Notes under the pieces: generated by a model | The model's input: the letters and a program-made list of their open reading frames with translations, nothing else | What the model was told of the DNA's origin: nothing | The model's database searches: none | Position numbers and translations under genes: made by a program | Assembly (NCBI GenBank): GCA_002104905.1 | Contig: MCFE01000325.1 | Span: 1-64,000 of the forward strand | Source: Basidiobolus meristosporus CBS 931.73 | Taxonomy: Eukaryota > Basidiobolomycota > Basidiobolomycetes > Basidiobolales > Basidiobolaceae | Length of the DNA: 64,000 nt | Reading direction: 5' to 3' | Part shown: in pieces, positions 1 through 8,587 of the stretch | Layout: each line of letters starts with the position of its first letter | Numbering within the stretch: the stretch's first letter is position 1

Positions 1-143
1 TCTGTATGAAGGAGCACCCGGTCCACATGGTCCATCTTGACGTCTTTGGAAGCCGCTGCTTTCGTTGGGTTACCGGAGACGTTGTCGCAGGTAGCCTGGT
101 CACCACCAAGGGAGTTTTTGTGAGTTCTTTCGACGGCAGACAT
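1..143 (-). CDS. Protoglobin-domain protein, 5' end only (cut by window edge)
   Basis: This is the first ~47 codons of a third copy of the protoglobin gene found complete at 1,697-2,509 and 6,572-7,384. The ATG lies at 143-141 on the minus strand and is followed by MSAVERTHKNSLGG, then the same lysine-rich leader (KAAASKDVKMDHVDRV) as the full copies; the window edge cuts it at LLHT, before the globin fold. It differs from its neighbours at a few residues (for example GGDQATCD where they have GHDQTTRD). The 5' flank up to about position 340 matches the flank of the next copy, so the promoter was duplicated too. No transporter gene lies between this copy and the next protoglobin, unlike the other two units. 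Identity is by near-exact match to the complete copies. Confidence 0.85.
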   Translation of the reverse strand, partial: MSAVERTHKNSLGGDQATCDNVSGNPTKAAASKDVKMDHVDRVLLHT

Positions 144-1696
144 GACTATTGAGTGATGGATTTTTGAATGAAGTAGACTCGCCCAGACAACCTCATATTT
201 ATACTTCTCCACACAACCGTAAATCCAGTGTAAGAATGGATGAGAAATCAAGCCCAAAAATGGGATTCTATTCGGACATTACTACACTTGGAATAGTTCC
301 TAGTGGACAGAGCGGGGAAGAACAATTCCATCAAAAATAACACTGGCGATTCGATATCAAATCTATAACATATTTGGTTGCCATTTTACTGCCATGATTT
401 GGACTTATCTGATTGACAATGAATAGCCATGCACTGGAATGCCCTGTCAGACTGTTGTGGAATCTATCCATATATACCTGATCTGGATATAATGAAATGA
501 GTGATACGCAACAGAGTTAGCGAAAATACATCGAATACTGGGGATATTGTACCGGAATACTGGAATCACATTAATCTCGCAACTCGGATTTCTCACCAGT
601 CAAAATTTGATATTGTACTTCAGTCGATCTATATCTAGCTGGAAACAGAACAGGGCAGCCTTCTAGTTTGCTAGATTGATGTGTATATTCGTGTCAAGTT
701 AGAGCATTTAGTTGTAGGGGTAACCCATATAGAGCGACCATCATAATGTGGAGCAACTTCTTTTGCGGTTGTGCTCTCCAATACAATTACTTCACAAATC
801 AATCTCGTGGAAAGGTGATCAAGGGGTGGTGCTGATGCGGGTGAAAAGTAGGCAAAAGACCATTTCGTCTCCCGAGCCAGTTCTTCGCTAGCACATGTGA
901 CTACTAGCTTGGGGTAATTCTCCTGCAACTCGGGATAAGCATGTATGTGCGTAATCTGGGCTAATCCATACAGTCTGGGCCGATACAAAACTATCTCGAA
1001 CCAGGTCAATAACCCAACTAATTGCCATATCCTTGGTGGAATCGCAGCATTCATCCAAAACACTGGAAGCTCCATTACTGCATCCCAGACATGCTCATCA
1101 CGTCACGACTTACAGAATCATGGTTATAATGTTCGCGGCAGTGTTCCATTAGGATTTCCCGACGACAACAGTGTTAGTCACGGTCAATTGACTGCGAGCT
1201 ATGCTGCTCGGTAAGGTTGATCGTATGAATAAAGCAAAGCATATGCCCTCATAATGTTAAGCAAAAAGCATCAACCATGAAATCCAAGAGTTGTATTGAA
1301 CCTGCGCACTTTCAGCCAAATGTTCCGTTCTAGCTTTAGATTAATTTAGGTTACTCCAACTTGAGCTTGCACTTGGGTTTCTTGCAAAAGAGTGTATCAG
1401 GTTTGGTGTTACGCCGAGATAACAACCTGCCTGTGAACTTCAACTGACAATTCCAAAGCTTATACAAACCTCCCCACATCATTCACTTGCAACTTTGGAG
1501 TAGAGCACGACCCTCCCACAGCTTGCCATTATAGTATGAACATATGTACTAAGGAAAGTGGTGTGGTTTTCAACGCTGGGAAGGGTAGATAGAGATAGCT
1601 CGACTATCCTAATCATGTCACAACCCGGGATTAAGCTAATAGAATACTGCACAAGTTTATTTATTAAAGAATATAGACAATGTTGATATAACGCTT
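144..1696. other. Spacer between truncated and first complete protoglobin copy
   Basis: Positions 144-340 match the 5' flank of the other protoglobin copies. From about 345 to 1,640 I recognise no gene: the longest reading frames (671-1,075 minus, 945-1,214 plus) overlap each other and resemble nothing I know. The last ~55 bases before 1,697 match the 3' flank of the copy at 6,572 and contain a minus-strand AATAAATAAA polyadenylation-like signal near 1,655-1,665. Confidence 0.6.
196..203 (-). promoter_or_regulatory. TATA-like box of the truncated protoglobin copy
   Basis: On the minus strand this reads TATAAATA, about 53 nt upstream of the ATG at 143. The same box sits at the same distance in the two complete copies, inside a conserved ~180-bp 5' flank. 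Promoter role is inferred from position and conservation among the copies. Confidence 0.5.
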
Positions 1697-2509
1697 TCAG
1701 ATGCTTTGGGCTAGGAATAATCCCAGGGCAGCTACGACTCCACCAACTAAAGCACTGTTGAGGTTGAATCGGGGAACGGGTGCTGATTGAGCGTGTAGCC
1801 CAAACGAGGCCGGCACATCCGAGCCATCCTTGGTGTAGTATTTGGCAAAGAAGTCGTTCTGAAGCCAAAGGACCTTGTTGAAGGCCAGATTCACTTGCAG
1901 CTCGTGCTCCCGCTCAAGCTGAAGTGAGCCAACCAGCGACATCAGGGTATTCTCGATGAATCCCATGAGCGCAGAGATATGGATGTACTCCACGTTGATC
2001 TTGGACTTCTTTCCCGGGATGTCGGTATGGATCTTGGCCACCCAGTCAAGGTACTTGATCATCCTCTCGTCGTAGGGATTGGCCAGGAGACGGTTGATGT
2101 AGCGGGTCAGCATATCTTTTCTGTACTTGATCTGGGAGCTGTCGACCTTGAGATCCTGCACTTTCTCAACCACCTCCCCAGCGTACCCCTCGTGGCGTTT
2201 GGCCATGGATTCCCAAGTGATGTCGAATGCTCTGAGCTTGTCATACACAGTGTCCACTATGACACCACCTAGAGGGGCCAGTCTCTCCGACACCGATTTG
2301 ATGGCCTGGACATCTTTGTCGGAGAAATCCACAAACTTGGTCACATAGTTGTAGCGATACACCGGATCTGTATGAAGGAGCACCCGGTCCACATGGTCCA
2401 TCTTGACGTCCTTGGAGGCTGCTACTTTCGTTGGCTTACCGGAGACGTTGTCGCGGGTAGTCTGGTCATGACCAAGGGAGTTTTTGGGAGTTCTTTCGAC
2501 GGCAGACAT
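1697..2509 (-). CDS. Protoglobin-domain protein with C-terminal membrane anchor (complete copy 1)
   Basis: A single-exon gene for 270 residues. Residues about 50-225 match the protoglobin / globin-sensor fold (heme-binding globins of archaea, bacteria and fungi), including the family-typical stretches YLDWVAKIHT and NKVLWLQNDFFAKYY. His161 in that first stretch is the best candidate for the proximal F8 heme ligand. A polar N-terminal leader of about 45 residues precedes the domain. The C-terminus ends in a hydrophobic run (about 252-268, SALVGGVVAALGLFLAQ) after an Arg, as in tail-anchored proteins. I chose ATG 2,509 because it gives the same 270-residue length as the second copy; an upstream in-frame ATG at 2,623 lies in the conserved 5' flank, beyond the TATA-like box. 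Ligand and role (O2, NO or redox sensing at a membrane) are unknown. Family call is firm, anchor moderately so. Confidence 0.85.
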   Translation of the reverse strand: MSAVERTPKNSLGHDQTTRDNVSGKPTKVAASKDVKMDHVDRVLLHTDPVYRYNYVTKFVDFSDKDVQAIKSVSERLAPLGGVIVDTVYDKLRAFDITWESMAKRHEGYAGEVVEKVQDLKVDSSQIKYRKDMLTRYINRLLANPYDERMIKYLDWVAKIHTDIPGKKSKINVEYIHISALMGFIENTLMSLVGSLQLEREHELQVNLAFNKVLWLQNDFFAKYYTKDGSDVPASFGLHAQSAPVPRFNLNSALVGGVVAALGLFLAQSI

Positions 2510-3762
2510 GGCTATTGAGTGATGGATTTTTGAATGAAGTAGACTCGCCCAGACAACCTCATATTTATACTTCTCCACACAACCGTAAATCCAGTGTAAG
2601 AATGGATGAGAAATCAAGCCCAAAAATGGGATTCTATTCGGACATTACTACACTTGGAACAGTTCGTAATGCAAAGACCAGTGCGGAAGAATAATTCCAT
2701 CACCATTGCAATTAGATATCAAATCAGCCCTGTATTTGGTCGATCACATTACTGATCGGCAGAGATTGAGTTTATCATACCTGAATGCCCCATCAGGTTA
2801 TAATGCATCTATTACTACGGAATATTGGAGTAGTCAGGTTTTGATAAACAGCTAGGGAATGCCAATACTAAACCGTAGTCTATTGGTCCTTCATTCAGCT
2901 TCATCTGATTCGCAGTAGAGAATAACGGCGTGCATTATACCGGAATATTTGAACTTTATTATACTTCACCATATGATAACGTTTTGGATGTCCTCTGATC
3001 TAACGCGGTATCTTGGCCACCATTTTTTCAACAAAACATAAGCTGCTGCTTTCACGCAATCAGCAATGATTGAATTGCCGAGCAACACAGTAAAATTACA
3101 ATCATACGATGGCTATAGTTTCAATTTGTGGTCATTCACCAGTTGCTAAATTAGTCATTTAATCTAATAGAAAGAAAATGTGTCAGTTACTGGATTCCTG
3201 GGGAGCACCCAACAGGTACCAAGTAATACTCCAATTTCTTGTAGGTGGATATATTTCACAACTTTCGCGACTCTTGGCGGATAAAATTCTGAATCTTGGT
3301 ATTGGATATCTGTTCTGAGTAAAACTATGGATGTAAAGGCCGCGTCATTGCGAATTTTGTAAGCAGTTTCCGCATCAAACTTGAGAAATATTGGTGATCA
3401 CGGATACGATCGCCACAAATCCTTCCCCTGAAAGGATGGGATGCTTCCGACTTGGATAGCTATGGTGAGGATATCACGAATTTACTAGTGATAAATGTGG
3501 ATTAATGAACAGGTCAGACCAGTAAAAGTGGTGACTACAGGCAGTGCGGAGTGAACGGCAACGATGCCATTGAATATCTCTTAACCAGCTCCATGAGCAT
3601 GCATTACCACAGGGATGGGCTCGTATCACTATTTAATGCTTTAAACTTGAGAAAAACATCACTTGATTGGGTATGTGTGAATTTTATTATTACGTTGGCT
3701 TGGCTAATGATTGGATTTATATTACATGATGGCGATGTGTGGAATGCAAGTGATGGATGGCT
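2510..3762. other. Spacer, protoglobin 5' flank to CNT 3' flank
   Basis: Positions 2,510-2,700 are the conserved protoglobin promoter region. Positions 2,700-3,540 show no gene. Positions 3,551-3,762 match 8,376-8,587 with only a few mismatches and would be the 3' untranslated region of the transporter gene; a 71-codon plus-strand frame is open across both copies (3,551-3,766; 8,376-8,591) but resembles no known protein. Confidence 0.6.
2562..2569 (-). promoter_or_regulatory. TATA-like box of protoglobin copy 1
   Basis: Minus-strand TATAAATA about 53 nt upstream of the ATG at 2,509, conserved at the same place in all three copies of the gene. Role inferred from position. Confidence 0.5.
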
Positions 3763-5445
3763 CTAAAGCAACATTCCAGCAATAGTGGCACTCATCAGTG
3801 TGGACATCGTGCCACACAACATCGCTGAGAAGGCGAGCTCGGCCAGATCCTTCTTGCGACTAGGTGCCATAGCCCCCAAGGCACCAATCTGGATACCGAT
3901 GGATCCGAAATTGGCGAATCCGCACAGGCAGTAAATGCCCAGTGATGCTGTTCTCTGCTCCAAGGCCCCCGAGGTGGTGAGGTTGGCAAGCTCGGCGAAC
4001 GCGGCGAACTCGTTCACAAACATCTTGGTGGCCATCAGGCGAGCGACAGTGAGGAGATCTCTGTTTGGGATGCCAACCAGCCACATGAAAGGATAGAACA
4101 GGTAGCCAACGATGAACTCCAGGGTGAGGTTGTCGATGTTGAAGAAGTTCCCGACCCAGGTGAGGAACGAGTTGACCAGCGCAAGCAATGAGATGAACGA
4201 GATGACAGTGGCTAGAATCAGCAAAGCCAAGTGGATACCCTGGGCAGCTCCGTTGGAGGCAGCATGGAGGAAATTGGCCTCCTTGTCTTCACTCTCGGGG
4301 ATTCTCACCTTGCCCTTGGTGACTGGCTCACCAGTCTCCGGGTAGCGCATTTTGGAGATGGCAAGACCGCAAGGAACCGACATCACACACGAGGTGATCA
4401 AGGTCTGTGCATCGACCTTCATTGAGATGAAGGCAACGAGCACAGAGCCGGAGATAGTGGCAAAGCCAGAGGTCATGGCCGAGTGAAGCTCACTGCGAGT
4501 GAGGGTTTCCAAGAATGGCAGGATCAGTAAGGATGATTCGCCCATGCCAACGAATGGCGAGGCAGCAGCGACCACAGACTCGGCTCCACTGGTGCCCATG
4601 AGTCTGACCATCAACCAGGCGAACTTTCGGACGATCCATTGCATACCACCGAGATAGTACACTACCTTGACAATGGCCGCGAAGAAGATCACAGCTGGCA
4701 ACACGGTGAACACAAAGATGCCGATGTTGGCGATGTCGTCGTTGGTTACGAACGACAGGCCTGACTTGGAGAAGTGAAGCAGAGTGGAGCACATGTTCGA
4801 GAGCCAGCTGAAGATGTCGTAGCCGACAGAGGTCTTGAGGATGAACAAGCCGAGAAGGAACTGGAGCAAAACACCCACGACGACAGTTCTCCAGGGGATG
4901 AGCTTGCGGTTGTTCGACGTGGCAAACAGAACGCCAATGAATATCACCAGCCCCAGGAGAGATCTCAACCGATCCATACGGGTACTGTGACCCTCTTGGA
5001 TGGGAAGCGCCAAGGTGACTGAAACGATCAAGCCGACAGGAAGCAGAACACCCAGGACAAGACGGATCTTCTCGGGGATGGCAAAGACGACCTTGAAGAT
5101 GGCACCAAAGAACATGCCTAACGGCTTGGAAAGAATCCTGGTGGTAACGTGGTAGAACATAAGCTTTAAGGAGACAAAGGCCCACAGAAGGGACAGGACC
5201 AGGGAATCCTTTCCGTGCAATATCCAGGCACCGATCATCAATCCGGTGATGACCAGAAACATCAATAGATGGAACCATAAGCGAAAGCGACGGTAGAATG
5301 ACTGTGGCTGATCCTCCGTTGAGGTGTCGATCTCCTTCTTCTCCTCAGGGTAGGTGTCGTTGGCACTTACTGGAAGAAAGGAGGGAGGGTGTGATTCGGA
5401 GCTCCTTCGCACTTCTGGTGCTTCACAAGAGTTATTCGAGTTCAT
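3763..5445 (-). CDS. Concentrative nucleoside transporter (CNT family), copy 1
   Basis: A single-exon gene for 560 residues, the usual length of eukaryotic CNTs. CNT proteins import nucleosides across the plasma membrane by symport with Na+ or H+. After a Ser/Glu-rich cytoplasmic N-terminus (about 1-50) come the three helices of the N-terminal domain, then the conserved core: GTSGAESVVAAASPFVGMGE (substrate-binding loop; human and bacterial CNTs have GQTE where this has GMGE), the TKMFVNEFAAFAEL helix with the family NEF motif, and GFANFGSIGIQIGALG near the C-terminus. It lies 1,126 bp upstream of the next protoglobin in the array, on the same strand. By eye the protein differs from copy 2 at one residue (Asn4 here, Ile4 there). 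Ion and nucleoside preference cannot be read from the sequence. Confidence 0.93.
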   Translation of the reverse strand: MNSNNSCEAPEVRRSSESHPPSFLPVSANDTYPEEKKEIDTSTEDQPQSFYRRFRLWFHLLMFLVITGLMIGAWILHGKDSLVLSLLWAFVSLKLMFYHVTTRILSKPLGMFFGAIFKVVFAIPEKIRLVLGVLLPVGLIVSVTLALPIQEGHSTRMDRLRSLLGLVIFIGVLFATSNNRKLIPWRTVVVGVLLQFLLGLFILKTSVGYDIFSWLSNMCSTLLHFSKSGLSFVTNDDIANIGIFVFTVLPAVIFFAAIVKVVYYLGGMQWIVRKFAWLMVRLMGTSGAESVVAAASPFVGMGESSLLILPFLETLTRSELHSAMTSGFATISGSVLVAFISMKVDAQTLITSCVMSVPCGLAISKMRYPETGEPVTKGKVRIPESEDKEANFLHAASNGAAQGIHLALLILATVISFISLLALVNSFLTWVGNFFNIDNLTLEFIVGYLFYPFMWLVGIPNRDLLTVARLMATKMFVNEFAAFAELANLTTSGALEQRTASLGIYCLCGFANFGSIGIQIGALGAMAPSRKKDLAELAFSAMLCGTMSTLMSATIAGMLL

Positions 5446-6571
5446 AATGAGAAATTAGATGCTGTTAGTGATAATGATGATGGCATACCGAGATCGTTCG
5501 GTATATATATTCAACCTCATTCCAACACCATTGCTTATGTCAAGTGAATCTCGCCTTATATGGCAGTCATTAAAAGTATTTAGCATTCAATACAAATCCG
5601 GTGGACGCTTATTTCATCGAAGCGTTCGATGGTCGAACAGGATCAGGGAAGGCGTTCCGATTTAGGCATTAGAAGCGTGTTCGATCATTAGGTATTAAGA
5701 TTAATCGATCACTTGGCCAAAAATAGTATTATTCAATGCACTGTATCAAACTCGGAGTATGAATATGGTAAAGTGGTATGAAACTTGGATAAAGCTTGAA
5801 GCCATAATCTTATTCATAAATTGAGGCCGATTCTTTGGAACACCCGCCATCCAGCCAGTTTGTATCGAATACGATGGTAAGATCTTCAATAGTTGATATT
5901 ACTTCCCTAAAGCTGCCCTACAACGGAATCAAAAATTACCGAAGATATTCTTCATTTCCATCTTCACGTGGTGAGTATTGCCTTCAGTAAGGAAAGAGCA
6001 TCAGAAACCTCCCATCCAATATAGGAACATTAGAGAGACTCACATTCCAGGCGTGGGAAAGGCAATCTCTTGGGCTCCGGATCTTTTTGCCTATATTTAC
6101 GACCATGCATATTAATCATAAATATGGTACCCCAAGATGATCGCTGTTCATCTGCCTATTTATGGAGATGTTGTTCACCTTGTTTCTATACTGGGTTAGT
6201 AAGGACATGTTGCAAGAAAAAAACTTGCCGTCTTTGCAAGATCAGCTTCTCTTGGCTGTGGGCTATAAACCGTGCAGGGCTTGATGCTTACATATAGAGA
6301 TTTGGTGTTTCGTGCAGAAGTATATTCAGGAGAATATATTCGCACTACTATTTCCAACAAATTCAGCCATGATATCTAAAAGCTTTTCACTTTTCTGAAT
6401 ATGGAAATAATAGAACGAATACTTCGGTCAGTAGGGTGGTTAGCAAAGAATGCATGAGGGGGAGCTGAAAGGAAGGCCGCTGAGCTTATTTTTATTGCCA
6501 AACTGGTGTTCGTGAGAAATGAACCTTACGCTTATTTATTAGAGAATGTACACAATGTTTATACAATGCTT
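5446..6571. other. Spacer upstream of CNT copy 1
   Basis: AT-rich spacer holding the CNT copy 1 promoter and, at its end, the ~55-bp conserved 3' flank of the next protoglobin. The reading frames here (5,459-5,665; 6,070-6,297) resemble nothing known. No RNA gene seen. Confidence 0.6.
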
Positions 6572-7384
6572 TCAGATGCTTTGGGCTAGGAATAATCCCA
6601 GGGCAGCTACGACTCCACCAACTAAAGCACTGTTGAGGTTGAATCGGGGAGCAGGTACTGGTTGTGCGTGCAGCCCAAACGAGGCCGGTACATCCGAGCC
6701 ATCCTTGGTGTAGTATTTGGCAAAGAAGTCGTTCTGAAGCCAAAGAACCTTGTTGAAGGCCAGATTCACTTGCAGCTCGTGCTCCCGCTCAAGCTGAAGT
6801 GAGCCAACCAGCGACATCAGGGTATTCTCGATGAAGCCCATGAGCGCAGAGATATGGATGTACTCCACGTTGATCTTGGACTTCTTTCCCGGGATGTCGG
6901 TATGGATCTTGGCCACCCAGTCAAGGTACTTGATCATCCTCTCGTCGTAGGGATTGGCCAGGAGACGGTTGATGTAGCGGGTCAGCATATCTTTTCTGTA
7001 CTTGATCTGGGAGCTGTCGACCTTGAGATCCTGCACTTTCTCAACCACCTCCCCAGCGTACCCCTCGTGGCGTTTGGCCATGGATTCCCAAGTGATGTCG
7101 AATGCTCTGAGCTTGTCATACACAGTGTCCACTATGACACCACCAAGAGGGGCCAGTCTCTTCGACACCGATTTGATGGCCTGGACATCTTTGTCGGAGA
7201 AATCCACAAACTTGGCCACATAGTTGTAGCGATACACCGGATCTGTATGAAGGAGCACCCTGTCTACATGGTCCATCTTGACGTCTTTGGAAGCCGCTGC
7301 TTTCGTTGGGTTACCGGAGACGTTGTCGCGGGTAGTCTGGTCATGACCAAGGGAGTTTTTGTGGGTTCTTTCGACGGTAAACAT
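6572..7384 (-). CDS. Protoglobin-domain protein with C-terminal membrane anchor (complete copy 2)
   Basis: Paralogue of the gene at 1,697-2,509, same 270-residue length and single exon. The globin core is identical except at two sites (Ala57 for Thr, Lys75 for Glu); the other changes are in the N-terminal leader (MFTVERTHKN against MSAVERTPKN, plus residues 25 and 29) and just before the membrane segment (QPVPAPRF against QSAPVPRF). The candidate heme ligand His161 and the C-terminal hydrophobic anchor are kept, so both copies look functional. The pattern, core frozen and ends variable, suggests selection or gene conversion on the domain. It lies between the two transporter genes, all on the minus strand. 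Confidence 0.85.
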   Translation of the reverse strand: MFTVERTHKNSLGHDQTTRDNVSGNPTKAAASKDVKMDHVDRVLLHTDPVYRYNYVAKFVDFSDKDVQAIKSVSKRLAPLGGVIVDTVYDKLRAFDITWESMAKRHEGYAGEVVEKVQDLKVDSSQIKYRKDMLTRYINRLLANPYDERMIKYLDWVAKIHTDIPGKKSKINVEYIHISALMGFIENTLMSLVGSLQLEREHELQVNLAFNKVLWLQNDFFAKYYTKDGSDVPASFGLHAQPVPAPRFNLNSALVGGVVAALGLFLAQSI

Positions 7385-8587
7385 GGCTATTGAGTAATGG
7401 ATTTACGAATGAAGTAGACTTGCCCATACACCCTCATATTTATACTTCTCCACACAACTGTAAATCCAGTGTATGAACTGATGAGAAATCGAGCCCTAAA
7501 ATGGGAATTGCACCAAACCCTATGAAGACATCGCTCTGTTTGGAAGAGCTCTTGGAGCAGAGGCCAGTGGAGAAGTATATTCCATCACAAATCTTCCCCG
7601 TATTTGGTTGAAGACTTATCTGATTGACAATATATGAGATATCGATATCAAATCTCAACCGCATTTGGTAGATATCTGGTTTTATCTGATCCACAGTGCT
7701 GAACAACTGAGTGTATTATTCACTCGACCATCTGATTACCTTGCTGATACTCTTAATTTGCCATCGTTTACTTGATGACTATATGTATATGTATTCAATG
7801 GATCCAGGCTTGGTAATAACCCTGTTCAGGTGATGCTTTCAAGTGAGGTAAAGAGATAGTCGCTCATCGACAATTATATGAGCAATTTCATGGAATCGAA
7901 GGAATACTTCATATTCCGATTACCAGAGTCTCCCAATGGGTACAAATCGAGAATCTCAGCCATTATACTGACTATCTGTTTCTGCAATTGTTATCGTTAC
8001 GGTGTGACACTGTTGCGAATCTTGTTCACCGCTCTCACATTATGATTAGGGAGCGATGGTGTTTCAAATACGGTTATAATACGAATTACCCTCGTGAGAT
8101 GGTAGGGGTATATTCGATATTAAAATCGTAGGATGAACGCTCTCTATGCAGGCAACTATTAGGAACTCGGCAGTGGTAAATGAGTTCAAATTTTGTTATC
8201 GGCTTCCGTATTAAACTTGAAAATGTTAGTGATCACGAATTCGATTACCTCAAATCCTTCCCCTGAAAGGATGGTGTGCTTCCGACTTGGATAGCTATGG
8301 TGAGGATATCATGAATTTAGTAGTGGTAAATAATAATAACAAGCCAGTAAAAGCGGTGACTACGGGCAGTGCGGAGTGAACGGCAACGATGCCATTGAAT
8401 ATCTCTTAACCAGCTCCATGAGCGCGTATTACCACAGGGATGGGCTGGTATCACTATTTAATGCTTTAAACTTGAGAAAAACATCACTTGATTGTGTATG
8501 TGTGAATTTTATTATTACGTTGGCTTGGCTAATGATTGGATTTATATTACATGATGGCGATGTGTGGAATGCAAGTGATGGATGGCT
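7385..8587. other. Spacer, protoglobin copy 2 to CNT copy 2
   Basis: Starts with the conserved protoglobin 5' flank (about 7,385-7,520), runs through unique AT-rich DNA with no gene that I recognise, and ends with the ~212-bp block shared with 3,551-3,762 (CNT 3' flank). Confidence 0.6.
7437..7444 (-). promoter_or_regulatory. TATA-like box of protoglobin copy 2
   Basis: Minus-strand TATAAATA about 53 nt upstream of the ATG at 7,384, conserved in all three copies. Role inferred from position. Confidence 0.5.

Noticed and set aside
671-1075. 134-codon minus-strand frame between protoglobin copies
   Set aside because: No family resemblance, overlapped by a plus frame, and not conserved in the other spacers of the array.
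1979-2272. Plus-strand frames inside the protoglobin genes (also 6,854-7,393)
   Set aside because: They lie antisense to a well-supported conserved gene; low-complexity translation typical of shadow frames.
2510-2623. 38-residue N-terminal extension of protoglobin copy 1
   Set aside because: It runs through the TATA-like box and conserved 5' flank; the ATG at 2,509 reproduces the 270-residue length of the other copy.
4490-5278. 262-codon minus-strand frame inside CNT copy 1
   Set aside because: Out-of-frame shadow of the CNT gene, His/Arg-rich and without any membrane character.
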